From NCBI GenBank assembly GCA_000752215.1, contig CCFG01000007.1, forward strand, positions 32,783 to 73,681: a DNA stretch of 40,899 bases, given 5' to 3'. Position numbers and translations under genes: made by a program. Within the stretch, counting starts at the first letter, position 1, and every line of letters starts with the position of its first letter. Origin of the DNA: a bacterium MS4. GTDB taxonomy: Bacteria > Bacillota > Clostridia > Oscillospirales > Acutalibacteraceae. This document shows positions 27,576-35,783 of the stretch, in pieces. The notes under the pieces were generated by a model. It had not been told where the DNA came from. It worked only from the letters and a program-made list of their open reading frames with translations, and made no database searches.

Positions 27576-28343
27576 ATGGGAAAAATTATAGCAATTGCGA
27601 ACCAGAAGGGCGGCGTTGGCAAAACGACGACTTCCGTCAACCTTTCCGCCGCGATGGGCACGAAGGGAAAGAAAACGCTTCTGGTAGATATTGACCCGCA
27701 GGGGAATTCCTCAAGCGGGGTGGGTGTTGACCGCCGGGCGGTGAAAAGCACCGTTTATGAAGTGCTGATCGGCGAGGCAAAGGCGCCGGAGGTGATTATC
27801 CACACGGAGTTTGACAATCTGGACATTATTCCGTCCAGCATGGACCTGGCGGCAGCGGAAATTGAGCTGGTCACACTGGACCACCGCGAATCCATCCTGA
27901 AAAACGCGCTGGTGCCGTTAAGAGAGCATTATGATTATATTTTTATCGACTGTCCGCCCTCGCTTGGAATTATTACGACCAACGCGCTCTGTGTGGCGGA
28001 CACGCTGCTGGTTCCGATCCAGTGCGAATATTACGCGCTGGAGGGCCTGTCCCAGCTGATGAACACCGTACGGCGCGTCAAACGCCAGTACAACGGGCAG
28101 TTGGAGATCGAGGGCGTGCTGCTTACCATGTACGACGGGCGGCTGAACCTGACCCAGCAGGTGGTGCAGGAGGTCAAGAAATATTTCCCGCGGAAGGTGT
28201 TTGCAACGGCGATTCCCCGGGCGGTGCGCCTTTCCGAAGCGCCGAGCTTTGGCAGGCCGATCCAGTATTTTGACAAGAGCTCGAGAGGGGCCCTTGCCTA
28301 CGATACGCTGGCGGATGAAATTATTCGGACCAATCGAGAATAG
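27576..28343 (+). CDS. parA: Chromosome partitioning ATPase ParA/Soj
   Basis: This 255-residue protein starts MGKIIAIANQKGGVGKTTTS, with the deviant Walker A KGGVGKTT at 11-18. Also present are the YIFIDCPPSLGIIT Walker B region near 117-130 and the LVPIQCEYYALEGLSQL segment. The ATG at 27576 has GGAGGG five bases upstream; the frame is open further up but lacks support. It is the chromosomal Soj type, which regulates DnaA and drives ParB-parS segregation. parB follows 11 bases later. Confidence 0.96.
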   Translation: MGKIIAIANQKGGVGKTTTSVNLSAAMGTKGKKTLLVDIDPQGNSSSGVGVDRRAVKSTVYEVLIGEAKAPEVIIHTEFDNLDIIPSSMDLAAAEIELVTLDHRESILKNALVPLREHYDYIFIDCPPSLGIITTNALCVADTLLVPIQCEYYALEGLSQLMNTVRRVKRQYNGQLEIEGVLLTMYDGRLNLTQQVVQEVKKYFPRKVFATAIPRAVRLSEAPSFGRPIQYFDKSSRGALAYDTLADEIIRTNRE

Positions 28344-28354
28344 GGGGGAGAGCG

Positions 28355-29209
28355 ATGGCAGTAAAAAAGGGCGGACTTGGAAAAGGGTTGGACGCGATCT
28401 TCGCGGAAAACGATACCGAGGACCGCAACGCGGCGGTTGCGCTAAAAATCAGTGAAATAGAACCGAACCGCGCACAGCCCAGAAAAGACTTTAACGATGA
28501 GGCGCTGGCCGAGCTCGCCGATTCCATTTCCCGGCACGGGGTGCTGCAGCCCCTGCTGGTACGGCCGATTTTCGGCGGAGGATATCAGATCGTAGCGGGC
28601 GAACGGCGGTGGCGCGCGGCGCGGATGGCGGGAATCACCGAAGTACCCGCGGTCATCCGCGATATGAGCGACAGCGAGGTAATGGAGCTGGCGCTGATCG
28701 AGAACCTTCAGCGCGAAGACCTGAATCCGCTGGAAGAAGCGCAGGGGTACCAGTCGCTGATGGAAACCTACGGAATGACGCAGGAAGAAGTTTCAAAGAC
28801 GGTCGGAAAGTCCCGGCCCACCGTGGCAAACGCGCTCCGGCTGCTGAACCTGCCGCAGAAGGTTCTTGATCTGGTACAGTCCGGCTCGCTTTCCGCGGGA
28901 CATGCCCGGACTCTTTTAAGCTTCCAGAATCCGGAAGAAATGCTGAAAGCTGCAAAAATGGCGGTGGAACAGGGTATTTCCGTAAGAGAACTGGAAAAAA
29001 TGTCTAAAAAGGCAAACGGACAGCCCGCTGCAAAACAGCAGAAGGAAAAGAAGCGTATTCCTTATTTCAGCGAAGTGGAGCTGGCGCTGAACGAACATCT
29101 GGGCCGGAAGGTACAGGTGACCGGGACGAAAAAGCGCGGAGTTCTGCAGATAGAGTTTTACGGCGAACAGGATTTGAGTAACCTAGCCGAACTTTTCAAC
29201 AAAGAATAG
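28355..29209 (+). CDS. parB: Chromosome partitioning protein ParB/Spo0J
   Basis: ParB (284 residues) binds parS and spreads as a CTP-gated clamp. It has the N-terminal Soj-interacting stretch KKGGLGKGLDAIF (4-16), the CTP-binding GERRWR (82-87), ENLQRED (116-122) and the helix-turn-helix TQEEVSKTVGKSRPTVANAL. A C-terminal dimerisation domain ends in an Asn-Leu-Ala-Glu-Leu-Phe helix. The ATG has GGGGGGAG upstream. It is coupled to parA and has three parS sites within 4 kb upstream. Confidence 0.96.
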   Translation: MAVKKGGLGKGLDAIFAENDTEDRNAAVALKISEIEPNRAQPRKDFNDEALAELADSISRHGVLQPLLVRPIFGGGYQIVAGERRWRAARMAGITEVPAVIRDMSDSEVMELALIENLQREDLNPLEEAQGYQSLMETYGMTQEEVSKTVGKSRPTVANALRLLNLPQKVLDLVQSGSLSAGHARTLLSFQNPEEMLKAAKMAVEQGISVRELEKMSKKANGQPAAKQQKEKKRIPYFSEVELALNEHLGRKVQVTGTKKRGVLQIEFYGEQDLSNLAELFNKE

Positions 29210-29268
29210 CAAAACGGTGGAAAAATAAAGAAATACAGAAATCAGAGGAATATAAAGGAGAACAGAAC

Positions 29269-30546
29269 ATGCTGGATATTAAATTGATTCGCAGCAATCC
29301 GGAGAAAGTAAAAGCAGGAGCGAAAAAACGCTGTATCGACGTAGACGCACTGGTGGACGACATCCTCAAAATCGACGAGGAACGCCGCGAAGTAACCGGA
29401 AAAGTGGAATCCATGAAGGCGGAACAGAACGCCGCTACAAAGAAAATTCCCGTAATGAAAAAAGCGGGTGAAGATACCGCTTCTCTCATGGCGGAATTAA
29501 AGACGCTTTCCGAAAAAATCAAGGAGAGTGACGCGCAGCTCGGGGAACTGGAAGAGAAACAGAAAACCCTGCTGCTCTCCCTGCCGAATATGCCGGACGA
29601 GGACCTTTCGGCGGGCGGGAAAGAGAACAACCAGCCCATCCGTTTTTACAAGGAAAAGCCTTCCTTTGATTTTGAGCCGAAAAACCATGTGGAGCTGTGT
29701 GAAAGCCTTGGCATGATCGACTATCAGCGCGGCGCAAAGCTTGCCGGGGCCGGTTCCTGGGTCTACCGCGGGATGGGCGCCAGAATGGAATGGGCGCTTC
29801 TCAACTTTTTTGTGAGTGAGCATCTGAACGACGGCTATGAGCTGGTGCTGCCCCCGCACATGCTCAACTATGAATGCGGCTATGTGGCCGGACAGTTCCC
29901 TAAATTCACCGACGAGGTATACTGGATTCAGAATCCGACCAGCACCGATAAGAAATTTATGCTGCCTACGGCGGAAACCGCGCTGGTGAACCTGCACCGC
30001 GACGAGGTCCTCACAGCGGAGGAGCTGCCGCGCAGATATATTGCCTATACCCCGTGCTACCGCAGGGAGGCGGGCAGCTACCGCTCCGAGGAGCGCGGGA
30101 TGATCCGAGGGCATCAGTTCAACAAGGTGGAAATGGTGCAGTACACTACGCCGGAACAGTCGGACGACGCGTTCGCCGAGCTGGTGGGCAAGGCCGAGAA
30201 GCTGGTGCAGAAGCTTGGGCTGCATTACCGCCTGAGCAAGCTCGCCGCGGGCGACTGTTCCTTCTCCATGGCGCGCACCTACGACATCGAGGTCTGGATT
30301 CCCAGCATGGAGATCTATAAAGAAGTCAGTTCTGCTTCCAATGCGCGGGACTATCAGGCCAGAAGGGGCAACGTGAAATTCAGGGGAGAGGACAAAAAGC
30401 TTCAGTTTGTCCATACGCTGAACGCTTCCGGCCTTGCGACCAGCCGCGTGATCCCCGCGATTGTGGAGCAGTACCAGAACGCCGACGGCAGCGTGACCGT
30501 GCCGGAGGTATTGCGTCCGTTTATAGGATGCGAGGTCATTCGATAA
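29269..30546 (+). CDS. serS: Seryl-tRNA synthetase
   Basis: SerS (425 residues) charges tRNA-Ser. The N-terminal long coiled coil (about 30-105) is the arm that binds the tRNA variable loop. Class II motifs are visible as GMIRGHQFNKVEMV with the preceding CYRREAGSY (motif 2) and LNASGLATSRVIPAIVEQYQN (motif 3). The ATG at 29269 has AAAGGAG upstream. Only 59 bp separate it from parB, too little for a T-box leader, and none is seen. Confidence 0.97.
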   Translation: MLDIKLIRSNPEKVKAGAKKRCIDVDALVDDILKIDEERREVTGKVESMKAEQNAATKKIPVMKKAGEDTASLMAELKTLSEKIKESDAQLGELEEKQKTLLLSLPNMPDEDLSAGGKENNQPIRFYKEKPSFDFEPKNHVELCESLGMIDYQRGAKLAGAGSWVYRGMGARMEWALLNFFVSEHLNDGYELVLPPHMLNYECGYVAGQFPKFTDEVYWIQNPTSTDKKFMLPTAETALVNLHRDEVLTAEELPRRYIAYTPCYRREAGSYRSEERGMIRGHQFNKVEMVQYTTPEQSDDAFAELVGKAEKLVQKLGLHYRLSKLAAGDCSFSMARTYDIEVWIPSMEIYKEVSSASNARDYQARRGNVKFRGEDKKLQFVHTLNASGLATSRVIPAIVEQYQNADGSVTVPEVLRPFIGCEVIR

Positions 30547-30560
30547 AATCAGAACGAATT

Positions 30561-30598
30561 CCCCCTGAGGGCTCCTGAAAAGGAAACGCCGCAGGGGG
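30561..30598 (+). other. Stem-loop after serS
   Basis: CCCCCTG (30561-30567) pairs with CAGGGGG (30592-30598), enclosing a second small hairpin (TCCT/AGGA). No T-run follows, so it may be an mRNA-stabilising structure rather than a terminator; the next gene starts 34 bases later. Confidence 0.5.
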
Positions 30599-30632
30599 CG
30601 TTCCCTACTTATACAGATACAGAAGGTGTAAC

Positions 30633-31385
30633 ATGAATCAGAAGGAACTTATTAACGAATATTGCCGCGAGGTGCGGGTTGCCAGCTACGAGGTCGGCGC
30701 GCAGCGCCTTTTGAAGCTGAGCGTGCTGATGCGCATGTGCCAGGAAACAAGCGAGCAGCATGTCGATCTTGTGGGGCTGAGCTATGAAAAAATGTATGAG
30801 GACGGGATTGTATTCCTCCTGATTACCAACCGTGCCAGAATCAGGCGGATGCCGGTACATAATGAGAAAGTAACAATCAAAACGCATCCGCGCGGGGTCA
30901 ACGGGGCGCAGTTTTACCGCGATTTTCTGTTTTACAGCGGGGAAGAAAAGATCATTGACGTCATGCAGACCTCCGTCATTGCCGACCCGGTGACGCATAA
31001 GGTGATGCGGCCGAAAAAATTTCTGGATTACGGTATTTTTTCCGGAGAAAAAGTCGGGCCGGAGGACCGCGTCGGCAAGATTACGGTGCCGGAGGACCTT
31101 CCGCTGGTGGGGGAAAGGCCGATCCGCTATTCCGATCTGGATTACAACCGCCATCTGAACAACACCATTTACGGCGATATTTTGACCGACTTTCTGCCGG
31201 GCGGTGCACAGGGAAACAAGTACGCGGAAGTACAGATCAATTATGTAAACGAAAGCGCACAGGGCGACGTTTTGAAAATCTACGCCGCGAAGGAAAACGG
31301 CCGGGTGCTGATGCAGGGCGTCCACGCAAGAGGGTGCGGTTTCACCGCCGCGGCGACCCTTTTGCCGGTCGGCGAAAAAGCGTAA
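30633..31385 (+). CDS. Acyl-ACP thioesterase
   Basis: This 250-residue protein has the double hot-dog layout of the bacterial acyl-ACP thioesterase (FatA/FatB-like) family. The first half has the ETSEQHVDLVGLSYEKM helix, and the second half SDLDYNRHLNNTIYGD (about 166-181), with the Asn-x-His active-site motif seen in plant FatA/FatB. It hydrolyses acyl-ACP to free fatty acid. The ATG at 30633 is preceded by a weak GAAGGTG site. It stands between serS and guaB with no lipid gene nearby; substrate chain length cannot be read from the sequence. Confidence 0.87.
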   Translation: MNQKELINEYCREVRVASYEVGAQRLLKLSVLMRMCQETSEQHVDLVGLSYEKMYEDGIVFLLITNRARIRRMPVHNEKVTIKTHPRGVNGAQFYRDFLFYSGEEKIIDVMQTSVIADPVTHKVMRPKKFLDYGIFSGEKVGPEDRVGKITVPEDLPLVGERPIRYSDLDYNRHLNNTIYGDILTDFLPGGAQGNKYAEVQINYVNESAQGDVLKIYAAKENGRVLMQGVHARGCGFTAAATLLPVGEKA

Positions 31386-31450
31386 ACCGGTACGCTTTCC
31401 GGGGGCCTGGTTTCCGCTTTATGGAAAGGTGAAAATCTGATGCTTTTTGA

Positions 31451-31479
31451 TTGAATATTCGCGGTTCAGATGTTATAAT
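31451..31479 (+). promoter_or_regulatory. Sigma-A promoter for guaB
   Basis: TTGAAT (31451-31456) and TATAAT (31474-31479) are exactly 17 bp apart, 86 bases before guaB. The leader between them and the ATG shows no recognisable riboswitch. Confidence 0.8.
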
Positions 31480-31552
31480 AACAAAATATATAAAAAATGA
31501 ATGAAGAGAGAAAGCGGCTGGAAATGACAGTTTTGCAGCGGCGCGAATGTGA

Positions 31553-33043
<1,491 letters not shown>

Positions 33044-33065
33044 TTTTGATCGGAATCGGGGGATA

Positions 33066-33233
33066 CTGATTCTTGAGGAAATAAAAGGCGGGCTGGCGGT
33101 TCCCTGTCAGGCGGCGGCCAAAGCCGCCGTTGCCGCGGGGGCCTGCTCCGCCATGGTCGGCGGTGCGGTCATCCGTCCGCAAGGGATTCCTGCTCGGCTC
33201 ACAAGGGAGAATCAGAGTGAAAAACGCGCTTAA
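33066..33233 (+). pseudogene. nanE: Internally deleted nanE remnant (ManNAc-6-P 2-epimerase)
   Basis: A 55-codon frame encodes an N-terminal stretch (LILEEIKGGLAVPCQA) that resembles the KGGLIVSCQA start of NanE. It is joined directly to a C-terminal stretch (AKAAVAAGACSAMVGGAVIR, then PQGIPARLT) that resembles the (V)GGAITRPQEITxRF end of NanE. A full NanE has about 220-230 residues, so roughly 170 seem to be missing in frame. There is no clear ATG; a CTG or ATT follows GGGGG. The junction coincides with a GC-rich inverted repeat (GGCGGC/GCCGCC). It is unlikely to be an active enzyme. The match is from memory of the family and needs a search. Confidence 0.6.
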
Positions 33234-33265
33234 AATGGTTTTTTTAAAATTATTGAGAGAATGTG

Positions 33266-33295
33266 TTGACAAACACAAGAAATTCGGGTTATAAT
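33266..33295 (+). promoter_or_regulatory. Consensus promoter for the tRNA cluster
   Basis: TTGACA (33266-33271) and TATAAT (33290-33295) are perfect consensus hexamers 18 bp apart, 34 bases before tRNA-Met. Confidence 0.9.
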
Positions 33296-33329
33296 ATAAA
33301 ACGCTCCGTTTCAATACAGAGCGGAATAT

Positions 33330-33406
33330 GGCGGCATAGCTCAGTTGGCTAGAGCATTCGGTTCATACCCGAAGTGTCATTGGTTCAAATCCAATTGCCG
33401 CTACCA
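33330..33406 (+). tRNA. tRNA-Met (CAT)
   Basis: The 77-base cloverleaf has acceptor stem GGCGGCA pairing with TGCCGCT (one G-U). The anticodon loop is TTCATAC, the T-arm is GGTTCAAATCC and CCA is encoded. The 5' pairing and D-arm indicate elongator tRNA-Met rather than initiator (no three-GC anticodon stem). Confidence 0.95.
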
Positions 33407-33412
33407 TGATAT

Positions 33413-33487
33413 GGCCCGGTGGTCAAGCGGTTAAGACACCGCCCTTTCACGGCGGTTTCACGAGTTCGAATCTCGTCCGGGTCACCA
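33413..33487 (+). tRNA. tRNA-Glu (TTC)
   Basis: The 75-base cloverleaf has acceptor GGCCCGG with CCGGGTC and an anticodon stem CCGCC/GGCGG with loop CTTTCAC. The T-arm is GAGTTCGAATCTC and CCA is encoded. It begins six bases after tRNA-Met. Confidence 0.95.
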
Positions 33488-33512
33488 TATTTATTCTGTA
33501 CACGCGGACTAT

Positions 33513-33589
33513 GGACGCATAGCTCAGCTGGTTAGAGCGCTCGCCTCACACGCGAGAGGTCATGGGTTCGAGTCCCCTTGTGTCCACCA
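33513..33589 (+). tRNA. tRNA-Val (CAC)
   Basis: The 77-base cloverleaf has acceptor GGACGCA with TGTGTCC, anticodon stem CTCGC/GCGAG with loop CTCACAC (anticodon CAC), T-arm GGGTTCGAGTCCC and encoded CCA. Its last 21 bases are the start of the tandem array that follows. Confidence 0.94.
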
Positions 33590-34136
33590 AATAAGAAATG
33601 CACCCGAAAGGGTGCTTTTTTATTCCCCGCTTGGGGACTCGAACCCCGGCGCAAGTCGGGAGAAATGCCCGGCCTTCCGTATTTTTTAGCTAGGGGAGGG
33701 ACTCGCGGAACGCGGGCCGTTGTACGACCACCCGAGTCCCCTTGTGTCCACCAAATAGAAATGCACCCGGAAGGGTGCTTTTTTATTCCCCGCCTGGGGA
33801 CTCGAACCCCGGCGCAAGTTGGGAGAAATGCCTGACTTTCCGTATTTTTAGCCTGGGGAGGGACTCGCGGAACGCGGGCCGTTGTACGACCGCCCGAGTC
33901 CCCTTGTGTCCACCAAATAGAAATGCACCCGGAAGGGTGCTTTTTTATTCTCCGCTTGGGGACTCGAACCCCGGCGCAAGTTGGGAGAAATGCCTGACTT
34001 TCCGTATTTTTAGCCTGGGGAGGGACTCGCGGAACGCGGGCCGTTGTACGACCGCCCGAGTCCCCTTGTGTCCACCAAATAGAAATGCACCCGGAAGGGT
34101 GCTTTTTTATTCTCCGCTTGGGGACTCGAACCCCGG
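33569..34136 (+). repeat. Tandem array of tRNA-Val 3'-end plus terminator units
   Basis: Units begin at 33569, 33733, 33895 and 34057 (periods 164, 162, 162; the fourth is partial). Each starts with the last 21 bases of tRNA-Val (from CGAGTCCCC to CCA). An AAATA spacer and a perfect terminator follow (GCACCC, tetraloop GAAA or GGAA, GGGTGC, TTTTTT). Next comes a reverse-complement copy of the T-arm (GGGGACTCGAACCCC), then a GC-rich stretch ending GGGACTCGCGGAACGCGGGC. The units are over 90 percent identical by eye. Each unit can fold on itself through CGAGTCCCC/GGGGACTCG. Read on the minus strand the 162-bp period leaves frames open, but no protein is likely. Confidence 0.9.
33600..33621 (+). 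terminator. Terminator of the tRNA cluster (first of five copies)
   Basis: GCACCC-GAAA-GGGTGC followed by TTTTTT begins 11 bases after tRNA-Val. Further copies are at 33763-33784, 33925-33946, 34087-34108 and 34392-34413; the fifth lies beyond the regular array. Confidence 0.92.
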
Positions 34137-34413
34137 GCGGCGAGTCGCCGCGGACAATTCGCGTACGGAGTTTTTCCTTTCGGGTACCGTATTGCTCGCG
34201 CTTGAAGAATAATCGGTTTTGGATTGGGTCCGCCGAAGGCGCGAAAGACGCTGTGTGTCCGCCCAAGTCGCTTGTGCCCACCAGACTGAGTCTGGACGCA
34301 ATTCGCGTCCGGGCTCTTTTTCATTTCCGGGCTTGTGTGCACGCGTATGAATCCTGCATCTAAATTGAGCAAATGGCATAAATTAAAAAATGCACCCGAA
34401 AGGGTGCTTTTTT
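34137..34413 (+). repeat. Diverged remains of array units
   Basis: After the fourth unit the sequence diverges. Related pieces remain: a CCAAGTCGCTTGTGCCCACC stretch (about 34262-34281) resembling the tRNA-end motif, two GGACnnAATTCGCGT hairpin blocks (about 34147 and 34294-34310), and a last GCACCC/GGGTGC terminator at 34392-34413. No gene is seen. It looks like an older, decayed part of the same array. Confidence 0.55.
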
Positions 34414-34500
34414 ATTTGGCTCCCTCTTTGAGGGAGCTGTCAGGCAAAGCCTGACTGAAGGAGTTTCTCAGAAATTTAGCTGAGGACTCCCTCGGCGCGC
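34414..34500 (+). repeat. Partial copy of the dispersed GAGGGAG repeat
   Basis: Two adjacent hairpins, GCTCCCTC/GAGGGAGC (34419-34437) and GTCAGGC/GCCTGAC (34439-34455), are followed by GGAGTTTCTCAG and a GGCGCGCCCGGCGCGC block. This matches the left end of copy 2 of the composite element in inverted order. Confidence 0.65.
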
Positions 34501-34515
34501 CCGGCGCGCTCCTCA

Positions 34516-34704
34516 TTACGATTCTTGTTTCTCACTGTCCTGAACCAAGTGATCTAACGCATAGCGGCAGCATTGCAATACCAACATATTAAATGAAATA
34601 TCGTTCTCTTCTGCTGTTTTGTTTAATTCTTCGAAAAGTTTCTCCGTGAAACGGATTGTTCTCGAAATATTAGCATTTGAGAATGGTTTAATAATATTAA
34701 ACAT
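34516..34704 (-). CDS. Small ribbon-helix-helix-like protein
   Basis: This protein of 62 residues contains SRTIRFTEKLFEELNKTAEE, then NDISFNMLVLQCCRYALDHL. That is the strand-helix-helix order of Arc/CopG-type DNA-binding proteins. The ATG at 34704 is preferred, with AAAGG about ten bases upstream; the frame extends further without support. It is on the minus strand, opposite to its surroundings, between the repeat array and a DUF1697 gene. No toxin partner is evident, though this fold is common in antitoxins and plasmid regulators. Function is unknown. Confidence 0.65.
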   Translation of the reverse strand: MFNIIKPFSNANISRTIRFTEKLFEELNKTAEENDISFNMLVLQCCRYALDHLVQDSEKQES

Positions 34705-34775
34705 AAAAACACAACCTTTCCCGGTATTGATATTGTAACCAATATAGAACAAAAACGGATAGAGCAAACTCTTTC

Positions 34776-35354
34776 CTATAAATCAACCATCATGTCATAC
34801 AGCTTATTGACGGTTTTCCAGTTCCGTACGGTAGCCGAATCAAAAGCCTTTGAAGCGCGTGCGGCAAGCTGCGACTTACGGATGCTTTGGTGGCAAAGCA
34901 GATACAGTTCTCTTTTTCCCATCCGCAGGGTATCTGGGCCGATATACTCTCTGCAGATGGTATCAATCTGCACCTGCTCCGGCGGGGCGCCTAAAAAATA
35001 GACGTAAAGATGCTCGACCTGTGGGTCAGCGACCTGTGCCCCTGCTATTTCCGCCGCCGTGATCGGAAGCTGCTCGATTAAAACCCGGATTTCGTCCATG
35101 CTCCGTATCAGGACGTTGCTTTCAAAACCGAAACGGTCAAGAAAACCGGCTTTTATTTTATCAAGTAAATCCGCTTCCGCAAGAGCCGTCTCAAAAACAG
35201 CATTGCCGCTCTGGATGTACGTTCTTACTTTGCTTAATCCTGAATGAAAAAGCAGCTGCTCCAAATCCGCCATCTTTACGACGTTTTTCCCGCCGACGTT
35301 GATCCCCCTGAAAAGTGCGGCATATTTCAATGTTTTCACTTTCTCCCATCTCAT
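34776..35354 (-). CDS. DUF1697 family protein
   Basis: This protein of about 192 residues has the family's N-terminus YAALFRGINVGGKNVVKMADL and the SKVRTYIQSGNAVFE segment. The C-terminal LYLLCHQSIRKSQL and ATVRNWKTVNKLYDM close it, as in many DUF1697 proteins. The biochemical role is not known. The ATG at 35354 lacks a good ribosome site; a GTG or TTG a few codons later, after GGGAG, is also possible. It has a minus-strand orientation and no linked operon except the small ribbon-helix-helix gene 71 bases downstream. Confidence 0.85.
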   Translation of the reverse strand: MRWEKVKTLKYAALFRGINVGGKNVVKMADLEQLLFHSGLSKVRTYIQSGNAVFETALAEADLLDKIKAGFLDRFGFESNVLIRSMDEIRVLIEQLPITAAEIAGAQVADPQVEHLYVYFLGAPPEQVQIDTICREYIGPDTLRMGKRELYLLCHQSIRKSQLAARASKAFDSATVRNWKTVNKLYDMMVDL

Positions 35355-35512
35355 TTTTGTATCGTCTTGAGCTTTTATTGATCGGTCGCACAAAGCTCCG
35401 AATTGCTTAAATCTGTTTATCGATATCATATCACTGTCCGTTTTAAAATGCGAATGTTTCCTGCCGGGCGCACTTCCTACAGCATTTCCAGTTGATTCTG
35501 CAACAAGGTTGC

Positions 35513-35543
35513 GTTCCTCCCCCGCCGAAGGCGGGGGAGGAAC
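35513..35543. other. 14-bp perfect GC-rich hairpin
   Basis: GTTCCTCCCCCGCC pairs perfectly with GGCGGGGGAGGAAC around a three-base GAA loop. No T-run follows on either strand, so it is not a typical terminator. It resembles the arms of the dispersed repeat family. The remainder of 35355-35783 holds no gene I can support; a promoter for the downstream binding protein must lie here but is not convincing. Confidence 0.7.
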
Positions 35544-35783
35544 ATGTTTTGTCCCGCAAACGTAACTGGTTGCTATCAATAGAAGAGCGGAAAGAAAATC
35601 TTTTCATTGCGGCTGATTTGAATCACAAAAATAAAATAATTCATTTTTACTGTAAATATCCATATAAAATTGAAAATTTGTAAATCAAATGCAGGATGAT
35701 AGCGGATGCTATTTAAAATCGCTTGTCTTTGTCCCTTTCCTGTGGTAGGATAATAAAAAAGCACAGTGATGAATGGAAGGGGT

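Noticed and set aside
27797-27805. Perfect DnaA box TTATCCACA inside parA (another near 31787 in guaB)
   Set aside because: Both are single copies within coding sequence, encoding Ile-Ile-His; not clustered, so chance is the simpler reading.
33532-34281. A 249-residue minus-strand frame with 54-residue tandem repeats
   Set aside because: It overlaps tRNA-Val on the opposite strand, is produced by the 162-bp DNA period being divisible by three, and shifts frame in the last unit. There is no ribosome site.
35355-35579. N-terminal extension of the DUF1697 protein
   Set aside because: The extra residues come from the GC-rich hairpin region, have no family match, and the family starts at about residue 76 of that frame.
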